A stretch of DNA of 19,268 nt, taken from NCBI GenBank assembly GCA_003158505.1, contig PMJK01000132.1, positions 1-19,268 on the forward strand. The letters run 5' to 3'. The position numbers and the translations under genes are program-made. Positions 1-6,406 of this stretch are shown here, one piece after another. Each line of letters opens with the position of its first letter. Position 1 is the first letter of the stretch. A model generated the notes under the pieces. The model did not search any database and was not told the DNA's origin. It saw only the letters and a list, made by a program, of their open reading frames with translations. This stretch comes from Holophagaceae bacterium. GTDB lineage: Bacteria > Acidobacteriota > Holophagae > Holophagales > Holophagaceae.

Positions 1-951
1 GCGGCCCACTGGCAGCCCCTGGAGCAGGACCAGGCCATGATCCTGCAGCCCACGCTGGAGTTGCTGACACCGCTGTTGCAGAACCCCCACCGGCTGCTCC
101 AGCTCGCTCAGTTGGCGGATGTGGAATCCCTCGATGCCATGGGCAGCTTCCGGGTGAGCCACGCCACCCTGGTCCGCGCCCTGGATGCGGGTGTGCCCCT
201 CGAAGAACTGGGTCAGCGCCTGGGCGCCACCACCCAGACCCTGCCCCAGCCCCTGCTCCAGCTGCTCGAGGACCTGTCCCGCCGGGTGGGCGAAGTGGAG
301 GTCCACCAGGGCGTGCGGCTGGTGAGGGCCCGCACCGCCCACCTGGCGGACGAACTCAAGCTGAGGCCCGAACTGGCGCCCCTGAAGCTGGGCTCGCTCT
401 CCGATACCGTCCTGGAGGTGCGTGGGAACGGCAATGCCCACGCCCTACTCAAGCAGGCCGGCTTCATGCCGAAACCCGGCCGGTTCCTCGCCCTCAGCGT
501 GGATGGCGACGAAAAGCTCTACTTGTGGGCCCTGGCGGCTCTGGCCTTCGTGGACGAGAAGGGCATGAACCACCACCTGGAACCCGTGCAGCAGATGGTC
601 CGGTCGGCCATCCAGCGCCTCCACGACGAGGATCCGTCCCTCTACCAGGAAGTCCAGCGGCGCATCCCCATGCTGCACCTGGGCGGCGAGGACCAGCTGG
701 CCGAAGAGGTGCAGCGCATCCTGGAATACGCCGCGGGGCACACCCTCATGGTGGAGCTCACCTACCTGCCCCCGGCCGCCCACCGCACCCAGCTCCGGCG
801 CGTCTCACCCCGCACCATCCAGGAGGATCATCTGCTGGCCTTCTGCCATCTGCACCAGGAGGAGATGGCCTTCCGCCTCACCCGCATCCAGGGCGTGAAG
901 CTGCTCAACGAACGGGGCTGGACACCGGCCAACCACAGCCAGGCAGGTTGA
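1..951 (+). CDS. Helicase-associated (XPB/Ssl2 N-terminal-like) domain protein with C-terminal WYL-like domain, 5' end missing
   Basis: The reading frame is open from base 1, with 12 codons before the first ATG at 37, so the gene starts outside the window and 316 codons are visible. From about residue 13 the text (QPTLELLTPLL, then FRVSHATLVRALDAG, then LPQPLLQLLEDLSRR) follows the pattern of the domain annotated as XPB/Ssl2 N-terminal or helicase C-terminal-like in bacterial proteins: a winged-helix-like region with a conserved S-x-RALDAG stretch and an LPQ-x-L motif. The last 70 residues (HTLMVELTYLPPAAHRTQLRRVSPR ... LAFCHLHQEEMAFRLTRIQGVKLL) resemble a WYL domain, a ligand- or nucleic-acid-sensing fold. 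Relatives often lie next to an XPB-type DNA helicase and are assumed to act in DNA repair or regulation. Family placement is fairly secure; function is inferred. No helicase motifs are visible in this part. Confidence 0.72.
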   Translation, partial: AAHWQPLEQDQAMILQPTLELLTPLLQNPHRLLQLAQLADVESLDAMGSFRVSHATLVRALDAGVPLEELGQRLGATTQTLPQPLLQLLEDLSRRVGEVEVHQGVRLVRARTAHLADELKLRPELAPLKLGSLSDTVLEVRGNGNAHALLKQAGFMPKPGRFLALSVDGDEKLYLWALAALAFVDEKGMNHHLEPVQQMVRSAIQRLHDEDPSLYQEVQRRIPMLHLGGEDQLAEEVQRILEYAAGHTLMVELTYLPPAAHRTQLRRVSPRTIQEDHLLAFCHLHQEEMAFRLTRIQGVKLLNERGWTPANHSQAG

Positions 952-967
952 TGCTCTCCCGGGTTTT

Positions 968-1255
968 CTAACCCACCAGATCCTTCATCCGCTTGTCCAC
1001 CACCTCGGCCAATTTCTCGACCACTTCACGGCTTTCGGTGCGGGAGATCTGGATTTCCTTTTCCAGCTTGCGCTCAGTCTGGAGGACTGACTTCTGCAGC
1101 TGGGACAGCATCCCCTTCATGTCATCAATGTCGTTGAGCAGGGAGTTCAGCCTCGAATCGGGCGGGCGGCTGTTGCTGAAGACCCCCATTCCCGCCAGCA
1201 CCGTGGCGAGAGCCGAAAGCAGAAGGATGAGGAGGAGGAGGGGGTTGCTGGCCAT
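968..1255 (-). CDS. Small membrane-anchored coiled-coil protein, unknown function
   Basis: A 95-residue product begins with a hydrophobic segment (residues 5-25, NPLLLLILLLSALATVLAGM), which is either a membrane anchor or an uncleaved signal. It is followed by a charged helical region (35-92) with heptad-like spacing of leucine, isoleucine and valine (LNSLLNDIDDMKGMLSQLQ ...), typical of a coiled coil. An AGGTG ribosome-binding site lies 5 bases before the ATG. It follows the anti-sigma-like gene by 48 bases on the same strand and may be the third gene of the sigma factor operon. Its end faces the preceding plus-strand gene with a 16-base gap. No family is recognised. It resembles small envelope proteins that oligomerise, but that is only a shape argument. 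Confidence 0.7.
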   Translation of the reverse strand: MASNPLLLLILLLSALATVLAGMGVFSNSRPPDSRLNSLLNDIDDMKGMLSQLQKSVLQTERKLEKEIQISRTESREVVEKLAEVVDKRMKDLVG

Positions 1256-1303
1256 GGGAACACCTTGCCCTTGAGATTGCCAGGACCATGCCGACCAAGG
1301 CTA

Positions 1304-1825
1304 CTAATGTTGGGGATTCTGCTTGACCCGCTGATAGTCGTCGCCCGTCACCTTGAGGGGTGATCCCACGGGGATCACCAGGAAAGGCTCGCTCTTCCGG
1401 ATTTCCTTGCGGGAGGCCAATTGAAGCTGGTGCTGGACTTCTTCCTTTGCCTGGCGCTCCCTGGCCAGTTCCGTTCTGTGGGAGGCCACCAGGCGAGTCA
1501 GTTCCTGTTCCTGGCGCTGAGTCTGGGCAGCCAGATCATCGGCCCGGTGCTTCTGCTGGAAACCCCAACCGCCTAGACCGACCAGGGTGGCCAGCAGCGG
1601 CAGGGCGGCGGCAGCCAGGAGCCCCCAGGTGGGGCGCTTCCGTTCCGTCCGGCTGCGGCGCTGGGCCTCCCGACGGAGATCATCAGCCAGGGCCTTCAAT
1701 TCCGCGGTCGGTTCCGCAGCGCTGGGGGCCATCATGGGCCCCAGGCCCAGGAGATCGCGGAGTTCAGCCCGCAGCTGGGAATCCTCGGCGGGTTCGAATC
1801 GCCGGGCGGGATCAGACCAGGACAT
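1304..1825 (-). CDS. Putative anti-sigma factor, single-pass membrane protein
   Basis: A 173-residue protein has a cytoplasmic-type N-terminus (1-65, ending in a basic RRSRTERKR stretch), one membrane segment (about 67-89, WGLLAAAALPLLATLVGLGGW), a likely periplasmic coiled coil (92-140) and a short C-terminal tail (FLVIPVGSPLKVTGDDYQRVKQ). The order matches a membrane-bound anti-sigma factor, and the gene starts inside the end of the ECF sigma gene with a 14-base overlap. Its AGGAGG ribosome-binding site lies within the last sigma codons, so translation is probably coupled. The usual zinc-binding anti-sigma motif (His-x3-Cys-x2-Cys) is absent: the protein contains no cysteine. The anti-sigma role is inferred from position and topology rather than from sequence homology. 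Confidence 0.66.
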   Translation of the reverse strand: MSWSDPARRFEPAEDSQLRAELRDLLGLGPMMAPSAAEPTAELKALADDLRREAQRRSRTERKRPTWGLLAAAALPLLATLVGLGGWGFQQKHRADDLAAQTQRQEQELTRLVASHRTELARERQAKEEVQHQLQLASRKEIRKSEPFLVIPVGSPLKVTGDDYQRVKQNPQH

Positions 1826-2327
1826 GGACGCCTCCTGAAGGGTTGAGCTGATCTTTGAGTTGGGCCTTGGCCCGGTGGATACGGGTCTTCACGGTCGCTT
1901 CGGGAATGTCGAGGATGTCTGAGATCTCACGAATGGAGAGCCCCTCGACCACGAAGAGCCAGAGGGCCTCGCGGAAGGTGGGCGAGAGCAGCCGCATGCG
2001 CTCCCGCACTTCCTGATTCAGGACCTGGTCATCGGCTCCACCGGCGAGCCCGGGTTCGCTGACGACTTCCAGGCTGAGATTCTGGTTCTTCATGGGACGA
2101 CGCTCGGTGAGGGACAGGGTTCGCACGGTGCCATAGAGGAAGGCCGTGGGATGCTCCACTGCCACTTCCCGCTGCATGAGGATGACGAAGGACTCCTGGG
2201 CGATGTCCTCCGGAAAAATGGCCCCATAGCGACGTGCGTAGCTCACCAGCCTTGGATATAGCTCTGCAAAGGCGCTGTGAAACGCCTCCTGGGTGCCGAA
2301 CGGTGTTTCTGGTGGGGACTGCGCCAT
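1812..2327 (-). CDS. ECF-type RNA polymerase sigma factor
   Basis: A 171-residue sigma-70 family protein of ECF size. Region 2 spans about residues 14-75 and includes DIAQESFVILMQ, the core-binding and -10 recognition helix. A linker follows, then region 4 (105-160) with FREALWLFVVEGLSIREISDILDIPEATVKTRIHRAKAQLK, the helix-turn-helix that reads the -35 element. The frame extends 27 codons further upstream, but the ATG at 2327 is preferred because GGAG lies 8 bases before it and the conserved region starts soon after. The gene overlaps the anti-sigma-like gene by 14 bases. The promoter must lie in the 63 bases shared with the divergent uracil-DNA glycosylase gene or overlap its start; no element could be assigned. 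Its target genes are unknown. Confidence 0.9.
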   Translation of the reverse strand: MAQSPPETPFGTQEAFHSAFAELYPRLVSYARRYGAIFPEDIAQESFVILMQREVAVEHPTAFLYGTVRTLSLTERRPMKNQNLSLEVVSEPGLAGGADDQVLNQEVRERMRLLSPTFREALWLFVVEGLSIREISDILDIPEATVKTRIHRAKAQLKDQLNPSGGVHVLV

Positions 2328-2390
2328 GCAAGGGCTCCAACGCCTAGGATGCCCGAAGCAGGGAAGAAGTTCCGGGCTACCCTGGAAGGG

Positions 2391-3203
2391 ATGGAACATC
2401 CGCTTCAAGCCTGGCGCGACACCCTCGAGGAGCTTGGGGTGATGGGCTTGGTGCGCGAACCCGTGCAGGCCGTCCAGGCTGTCCCTTCAGCAGGACCTTC
2501 CCCCACCTCTCTCCCGCGCCCACCTGCTCCAAAGTCAACGCCAAAGCCAATTACTCCAGCTCTTGCAGTCTACGTTCCACCCTCTGACCCCATCGGCTGT
2601 CCAACCCGCGCAGTCGTGACCGAAGCCGCCAGCCTTCCCGATCTCCACCAGGCCATTAAGGGCTGCCTGGCCTGCCCCCTGGGAGCGGGCCGCATGAAAT
2701 TCGTCTTCGGTGAAGGGCACCCCGAGGCCCGGCTCATGTTCGTGGGGGAGGGCCCCGGAAGAGATGAAGACTTGCAGGGACGCCCCTTCGTAGGGAAGGC
2801 CGGGGAGCTGCTGGACCGGATGATCGGCGCCATCGGCATGAAGCGCGAGGAGACCTATATCGCGAATGTGGTGAAGTGCCGCCCGCCGGATAACCGCACA
2901 CCCACGCCCGATGAAGCCCGTGCCTGTCTCGGATACCTGCACCGTCAGATCGAGCTGATCCGCCCCGCTGTCATTGTCACCCTCGGCGCCACGCCCCTGC
3001 GCGAGCTGGTGGGGGTTCCCGAGGGCATCACGAAGGTCCGGGGCCAGTGGAGGCACGTGAGGATCGGCGACCGCGAGATCCCCGTCATGCCCACCTTCCA
3101 TCCCGCCTACGTGCTTCGCCAGTACACGCAGGAGGTCCGCCGCGCCGTGTGGGAAGACCTCCGAGCGGCGAAGGAATGGATCGACCGCCCCGCTGGCAGC
3201 TGA
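2391..3203 (+). CDS. Family 4 (iron-sulfur) uracil-DNA glycosylase
   Basis: The enzyme removes uracil from DNA at the first step of base excision repair. Visible marks are the motif GEGPGRDEDLQGRPFVG (residues 120-136), the partner motif HPAYVLR (237-243), and four cysteines at 92, 95, 163 and 179, spaced as for the 4Fe-4S cluster of family 4 enzymes. The core runs from about residue 78 to 265. The first 75 residues are a helical segment (HPLQAWRDTLEELG) followed by a proline- and alanine-rich linker, an extension also found in family members related to phage SPO1 polymerase N-termini. The ATG at 2391 is chosen for the purine-rich GGAAGGG just before it. An in-frame ATG at 2349 would add 14 residues. 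Likely its own transcription unit, divergent from the sigma factor. Confidence 0.92.
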   Translation: MEHPLQAWRDTLEELGVMGLVREPVQAVQAVPSAGPSPTSLPRPPAPKSTPKPITPALAVYVPPSDPIGCPTRAVVTEAASLPDLHQAIKGCLACPLGAGRMKFVFGEGHPEARLMFVGEGPGRDEDLQGRPFVGKAGELLDRMIGAIGMKREETYIANVVKCRPPDNRTPTPDEARACLGYLHRQIELIRPAVIVTLGATPLRELVGVPEGITKVRGQWRHVRIGDREIPVMPTFHPAYVLRQYTQEVRRAVWEDLRAAKEWIDRPAGS

Positions 3204-3261
3204 CAGCCGAGAACCGACACTCCACCTGTGTCATGCTAGGCGCAGCATTAGAGGGTTGCCC

Positions 3262-4626
3262 ATGCGTCTCGTCAATGTGTTCTTCATCGTCCTCCTGCTG
3301 TTGGTCCTGATGGTGCTGGGCAACCTGTACCTCACCAACCACGATCTGCTGGTCCAGGAAGTCAACCTGTTCGGCGAAAGCATCAAGCTGCAGAGCGTCA
3401 TCCTCATCACGTTCCTGCTTGGATTTCTCCTGAACGTCCTCTACACCGGCATCATGGAGGTCATCCGGCTGGTGCGGGGACTGAACGATTCCGCCGACAC
3501 CCGGCTGGTGAAGCGCATCTCAGAGCGGATGCAGGATGCCCGCGACCTGGTGGCCCATGGCCTTCCCCGCGAGGCGAAGGAAATCCTTGCAAGCATCCTC
3601 GAACAGCGCCGGGAGCACATTCCCGCCCGGCTCCTGCTGGGGGATATCCTCCTCAAGACCGGGAGCGCCGACGAGGCCGTGAAGCTGTTTAAGTCCCTGT
3701 GTGAGGATGAACCCGATCAGGTGGAAGCGCACTACCAGTTGGCCGAGGCCCTGATGGCTGTCCGGAATTCTGATGCGTCGCTGGCCGTGCTGAAGAAACT
3801 GGCGGCCGATCAGCCGAAGAAGGCCCTTCGCGCCTGGAGACGCCTTCGGGCCATGCACATGGAAGGGCAGCGATGGGAGGAGGCCCTCGAGGCCCACAAG
3901 AAGCTCACGACCCTTTTCGCCAGCGATCTCACTCCGGGAGAGAAGGCCCAGGGTTCAGCCCTGGCCTACCAGGTGGGCATGGCCAAGGTAGAGGCGGATC
4001 AGTTCAAGGATGCGGCGCAAATCTTCCAGCAGGTCATCAAGGACGAACCTGACTTCGTGCCGGCCTATCTTAGCCTGGGCCGCTGCATGATCCTTCAGGA
4101 TCAGGAGGCCCAGGGCCTGGAGATCCTCCTTGAAGGCTTCCGCAAGACCGGCGAGGGAACCTTCCTTCAGGAACTGGAGGACTACTTCATCCAGCTGGGG
4201 CGGCCGGAGGATGGGCTGGCCCTCATGCGGCGCGTGGCTGCCACCTCCAGGCATGCCACGACCGCCAAGTTCTTCCTGGGCAAGATGCTCTATCGCCTGG
4301 AGATCCTTGACGAAGCCCTGGACCTTTTCCAGGAGGTACGCAGCCAGGTGGTCTACAGCCCCATCCTGTTCTTCTTCATGGCCAAGATCCACAGCCGCCG
4401 CGGCCGCCTGGATGCCGCCCTCAACGAGTACCGCCAGCTGCTCCGCAACCTGGGCATCCTGAAGCTGCGCTATGAGTGTGCCGTGTGCGGGCATCGCACC
4501 CAGGACTTCAGCGACCGCTGCGACAGCTGCGGCAGCTGGAACAGCAGCCACTTTATGTTCAAGGAAAGCGATCTTCCCGAAGGTCCCGTCCGCGCTGAGA
4601 GCGGGGGCTGGATGGCGATGCTCTGA
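3262..4626 (+). CDS. lapB: LapA-LapB-like lipopolysaccharide assembly TPR protein with zinc ribbon
   Basis: In enterobacteria LapB (YciM) is an inner-membrane TPR protein that controls LpxC turnover and lipopolysaccharide assembly; LapA is a small two-helix membrane partner encoded just upstream. This 454-residue product joins both patterns. It has two membrane segments (about 4-24 and 45-70) separated by a short loop (VQEVNLFGESIKLQ), as in LapA (DUF1049). Then come TPR-like helical repeats (about 85-395) and a rubredoxin-like ribbon with cysteines at 406, 409, 420 and 423 (CAVCGHR ... CDSCGSW). LapB alone usually has one membrane helix and about 390 residues. The ATG at 3262 follows GAGGG by 6 bases; an upstream in-frame TTG at 3256 is less likely. 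A strong hairpin lies just downstream. Confidence 0.85.
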   Translation: MRLVNVFFIVLLLLVLMVLGNLYLTNHDLLVQEVNLFGESIKLQSVILITFLLGFLLNVLYTGIMEVIRLVRGLNDSADTRLVKRISERMQDARDLVAHGLPREAKEILASILEQRREHIPARLLLGDILLKTGSADEAVKLFKSLCEDEPDQVEAHYQLAEALMAVRNSDASLAVLKKLAADQPKKALRAWRRLRAMHMEGQRWEEALEAHKKLTTLFASDLTPGEKAQGSALAYQVGMAKVEADQFKDAAQIFQQVIKDEPDFVPAYLSLGRCMILQDQEAQGLEILLEGFRKTGEGTFLQELEDYFIQLGRPEDGLALMRRVAATSRHATTAKFFLGKMLYRLEILDEALDLFQEVRSQVVYSPILFFFMAKIHSRRGRLDAALNEYRQLLRNLGILKLRYECAVCGHRTQDFSDRCDSCGSWNSSHFMFKESDLPEGPVRAESGGWMAML

Positions 4627-4631
4627 AGGGT

Positions 4632-4664
4632 GGCATTTGGCGCTGCGGGGCAGCGTCAAATGCC
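4632..4664 (+). terminator. Strong hairpin after the LapB-like gene, terminator-like but without a T tract
   Basis: GGCATTTGGCGCTGC (4632-4646) pairs with GCAGCGTCAAATGCC (4650-4664) around a GGG loop. All 15 positions pair, one of them as G-U. It starts 6 bases after the stop codon. The bases downstream are GGGCCCC rather than a T run, so this is not a canonical intrinsic terminator. It may protect the 3' end of the message or be part of the adjacent repeat family. Confidence 0.55.
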
Positions 4665-4692
4665 GGGCCCCTTCGAGCAGAGCATCACAACC
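4650..4692 (+). repeat. 43-base direct repeat, copy 1
   Basis: The 43 bases beginning GCAGCGTCAAATGCCGGG match 4715-4757 at 42 of 43 positions; the only difference is C versus G in the GGGCCCC run. The start-to-start distance is 65 bases. The first 15 bases also form the right arm of the hairpin at 4632-4664. Confidence 0.85.
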
Positions 4693-4714
4693 AGGTTGGC
4701 CACTCAGTTCATCG

Positions 4715-4757
4715 GCAGCGTCAAATGCCGGGGCCCTTCGAGCAGAGCATCACAACC
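4715..4757 (+). repeat. 43-base direct repeat, copy 2
   Basis: Near-identical to 4650-4692 with one substitution. This copy lacks the left hairpin arm. It runs on into GCGAAGCCCAGCCGGGTGG, whereas copy 1 runs on into AGGTTGGCCACTCAG, so the homology ends at the same point in both. Confidence 0.85.
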
Positions 4758-4855
4758 GCGAAGCCCAGCCGGGTGGCGAGACGTGCGACTCAATGTCGCG
4801 CGACGAGCCGGGCACCCGGCGGGCAGAGCATCTCCCGACCGCCGGGTGGCAGAGC

Positions 4856-4930
4856 GGGCTGCGGGGCAGCCTGCGGCGCCGGGCCCCGGCGAGGAGGGAA
4901 TCCCGTCCAGGTTGGCCTCAGGTTCCATCG
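4856..4930 (+). repeat. Degenerate third copy of the spacer repeat
   Basis: Aligned with 4642-4714, this block shares CTGCGGGGCAGC, GCCGGGCCCC, CCAGGTTGGCC and the closing CATCG at matching spacing, while the middle is diverged. The alignment was made by eye, so the boundaries are approximate. Confidence 0.5.
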
Positions 4931-5023
4931 AAGCCCACCGCCTCCTGTGCTGCGTTCCCACCCAAGCCCCACGGGCCGCGCATGGCCATGAGGCGGGTCT
5001 TCAACCTGATCGTTGAATTGTCC

Positions 5024-5053
5024 TTGACCCGCTGCGCGACACATCCTTAAACT
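5024..5053 (+). promoter_or_regulatory. Candidate sigma-70 promoter for the Rrf2 operon
   Basis: A TTGACC hexamer (5024-5029) lies 18 bases before TAAACT (5048-5053), the only fair match to -35 and -10 elements in this spacer. It would start transcription around 5060, leaving a short leader carrying GAGG (5063-5066). As Rrf2 proteins often repress their own genes, the operator may overlap this site; no clear dyad was found. Confidence 0.4.
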
Positions 5054-5074
5054 ACACCCCATGAGGTGCTAGTT

Positions 5075-5635
5075 TTGAATTCATCCATGTATGGGGCCGG
5101 CGCCGAGTATGCGCTGCATTCGCTGCTCATCCTCGCGACGCGGCCAGAACCGGTCAGCGTGCGCGACCTAGCCACTTATCAACAGATCCCTGAACGATTC
5201 CTCGCAAAGATCTTCACTCGCCTCAAGAAAGCCAAGATCGTGAGGGGCCTCGAAGGCATTGCGGGAGGCTTCGCCCTGGCCCGTCCCGCTGGGCAGATCC
5301 CGGTGATGGAGGTGCTGGCGGCGGTGGACCCGGGGCGGACCCTGTTTGCCTGTGCCGAAATACGCAGCCAGTGCGCCCTGTTCGGGACCACGGCTCCCGG
5401 CTGGGCCACAGCAGGGACGTGCCGCATCCATGCCTTCATGCTCGACGCAGAGCAGGTCCTCCAGAACTTCCTCGCTTCGAAAACGGTGGCTGACCTGGTT
5501 TGCGAATTCGAGCACAAGGCTCCGAAGAAATTCATCCAGGAAACCGGAGCCTGGTTCCAAGAGCGCAAAGACGCCCGGAGCCGCAAGGCCTCGCCCCACG
5601 GAATGGCTCCAGGCTTGAACGTAGACCCCACATGA
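5075..5635 (+). CDS. Rrf2 family transcriptional regulator
   Basis: The N-terminus (GAGAEYALHSLLILATRPEPVSVRDLATYQQIPERFLAKIFTRLKKAKIVRGLEGIAGGFALARP) is the winged helix-turn-helix of the Rrf2 family, including the G-GGF wing. Three cysteines in the C-terminal half (about 93, 100 and 116, with spacings of 6 and 15) sit where IscR- or NsrR-type members hold an iron-sulfur cluster, so redox, nitric oxide or iron-sulfur sensing is plausible; the spacing differs from IscR. The start is uncertain: TTG at 5075 has GAGG 8 bases upstream and fits the candidate promoter; GTG at 5066 and ATG at 5087 are alternatives, the last giving a typical family N-terminus. The tail after residue 155 is a basic extension longer than usual. 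It probably regulates the next two genes. Confidence 0.88.
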   Translation: MNSSMYGAGAEYALHSLLILATRPEPVSVRDLATYQQIPERFLAKIFTRLKKAKIVRGLEGIAGGFALARPAGQIPVMEVLAAVDPGRTLFACAEIRSQCALFGTTAPGWATAGTCRIHAFMLDAEQVLQNFLASKTVADLVCEFEHKAPKKFIQETGAWFQERKDARSRKASPHGMAPGLNVDPT

Positions 5636-5690
5636 ATGCCCCCGGTCCCCCGAACAGTTCATCGTCCTCACCACCCAACCCGGAGTTCCC

Positions 5691-6065
5691 GTGACGATTC
5701 CCGAAACACTGCTGGATGTCCTGAAACAGGATGGTGTGGTAGCCATCGCGACCCTGGGCCAGGATGGCCCACACATGGTCAACACCTGGAACAGCTATAT
5801 CCGCCTTACAGAAGATGGACGGATCCTGATCCCAGCGGGCTACATGCAGCGCACCGAAGCCAATGTCGCCTTCAATGACCAGGTGCTCGTCACCCTGGGG
5901 AGTGCCAAGGTAGCAGGCCGGCACGGAGCCGGGACGGGCTTCCTGATCAAGGGCACGGCCACCTTCATCACCTCTGGACCGGACTTCGAGGTGCTCAAGA
6001 GCAAGTTCGCCTGGGCCAGAGCCACCCTGGCGATCACGCCTCATTCCATCGACCAGACGCTCTAG
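5691..6065 (+). CDS. Small FMN-binding split-barrel protein (pyridoxamine 5'-phosphate oxidase-like)
   Basis: This 124-residue protein strongly resembles, from memory, the 122-residue FMN-binding protein of Desulfovibrio vulgaris: the stretches GVVAIAT, DGPHMVNTWNSY, TEANVA, VTLGSAKVAGR, GTGFLIKGTA and the closing DQTL all recur at the same positions and in the same length. That protein is a soluble dimer binding FMN, with an unsettled electron-transfer role. Translation starts at GTG 5691, with GGAG about 5 bases upstream. It follows the Rrf2 gene by 55 bases and precedes the 59-residue gene by 31 bases, so an operon is likely. Pairing with a regulator that may carry an iron-sulfur cluster suggests a redox or oxygen-stress role, which is inference. 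Confidence 0.9.
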   Translation: MTIPETLLDVLKQDGVVAIATLGQDGPHMVNTWNSYIRLTEDGRILIPAGYMQRTEANVAFNDQVLVTLGSAKVAGRHGAGTGFLIKGTATFITSGPDFEVLKSKFAWARATLAITPHSIDQTL

Positions 6066-6096
6066 CCTTGGTCGTTTCACACCCTGTGGAGACCCC

Positions 6097-6276
6097 ATGC
6101 CCACCGAAGCCCCGACCCTCACCACCGCCAATGTCATGGCCAAGGACCTGGGCGTCTCCGATGCCAAGGTCAAAATGGCCATCAAGGAACTGGGGCTCAC
6201 ACCCGCCGCCAAGAAGGGTTGCTGCTCCTTCTATGATGCCCTGGCCATGGGCAAGCTGAAGGCTTTCTTCAAGTAG
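6097..6276 (+). CDS. 59-residue small protein, helix-turn-helix-like, Cys-Cys motif
   Basis: An ATG at 6097 preceded by GGAGA (spacing 4) opens a 60-codon frame ending in TAG at 6276. The product reads LTTANVMAKDLGVSDAKVKMAIKELGLTPAAKKGCCSFYDALAMGKLKAFF in its main part. The pattern of short helix, LGVSDAKVKMAIKELGL and then a basic KKG resembles a small MerR- or excisionase-like helix-turn-helix, and the adjacent cysteines 42-43 could bind metal or sense redox state. It has the same strand, spacing and GC-rich third-position use as the two genes before it, and the downstream hairpin fits an operon end. Function unknown. An antisense frame over the same DNA lacks a ribosome-binding site and family resemblance. 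Confidence 0.72.
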   Translation: MPTEAPTLTTANVMAKDLGVSDAKVKMAIKELGLTPAAKKGCCSFYDALAMGKLKAFFK

Positions 6277-6312
6277 CCAGAGGCCCTCAAACCAGCCCAG
6301 GCAAAACCGTTC

Positions 6313-6359
6313 GGCCAGGGCCAGACAAACGCAGGGGGCGCCCCCGGCACCCCCTGGCC
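6313..6359. terminator. Nested inverted repeats between convergent genes, possible bidirectional terminator
   Basis: GGCCAGGG (6313-6320) is complementary to CCCTGGCC (6352-6359), and inside it GGGGGC (6334-6339) abuts its complement GCCCCC (6340-6345). The structure sits between the end of the 59-residue gene and the end of the 161-residue gene. No T run follows on either side, so the terminator role is inferred from position. Confidence 0.4.
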
Positions 6360-6406
6360 TTGCACCATCTACACCCTTATCAGGTAGATACGATCCGATC
6401 GCGGCC

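Larger units (their letters stand above)
4627..5023. other. Non-coding spacer with degenerate repeats
   Basis: About 400 bases between the LapB-like gene and the Rrf2 promoter contain no convincing gene. Frames are open on both strands only because the DNA is GC-rich; none has a ribosome-binding site with recognisable protein text. The stretch is built from related blocks. The module beginning CTGCGGGGCAGC occurs near 4643 and 4858. The module GAGCAGAGCATC occurs near 4675 and 4740, with a variant near 4821. The module CCAGGTTGGCC occurs near 4691 and 4907. CCGGGTGGC occurs near 4769 and 4842. This looks like two or three decayed copies of one interspersed repeat. A small structured RNA is possible but unproven. 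Confidence 0.6.

Noticed and set aside
3200..3237. Possible promoter before the lapB-like gene (CTGACA and a TGCTAG-like box)
   Set aside because: The spacing between the two boxes is about 26 bases, too long for a sigma-70 promoter.
4650..4757. Direct repeats as a minimal CRISPR array
   Set aside because: Only two near-identical copies, 43 bases long, with a 22-base interval, a continued degenerate homology beyond them and no cas genes nearby.
4472..5050. 192-codon plus-strand frame running from the lapB-like gene end into the repeat spacer
   Set aside because: It starts inside the zinc ribbon coding region in another frame, has no ribosome-binding site and translates the direct repeats into low-complexity text.
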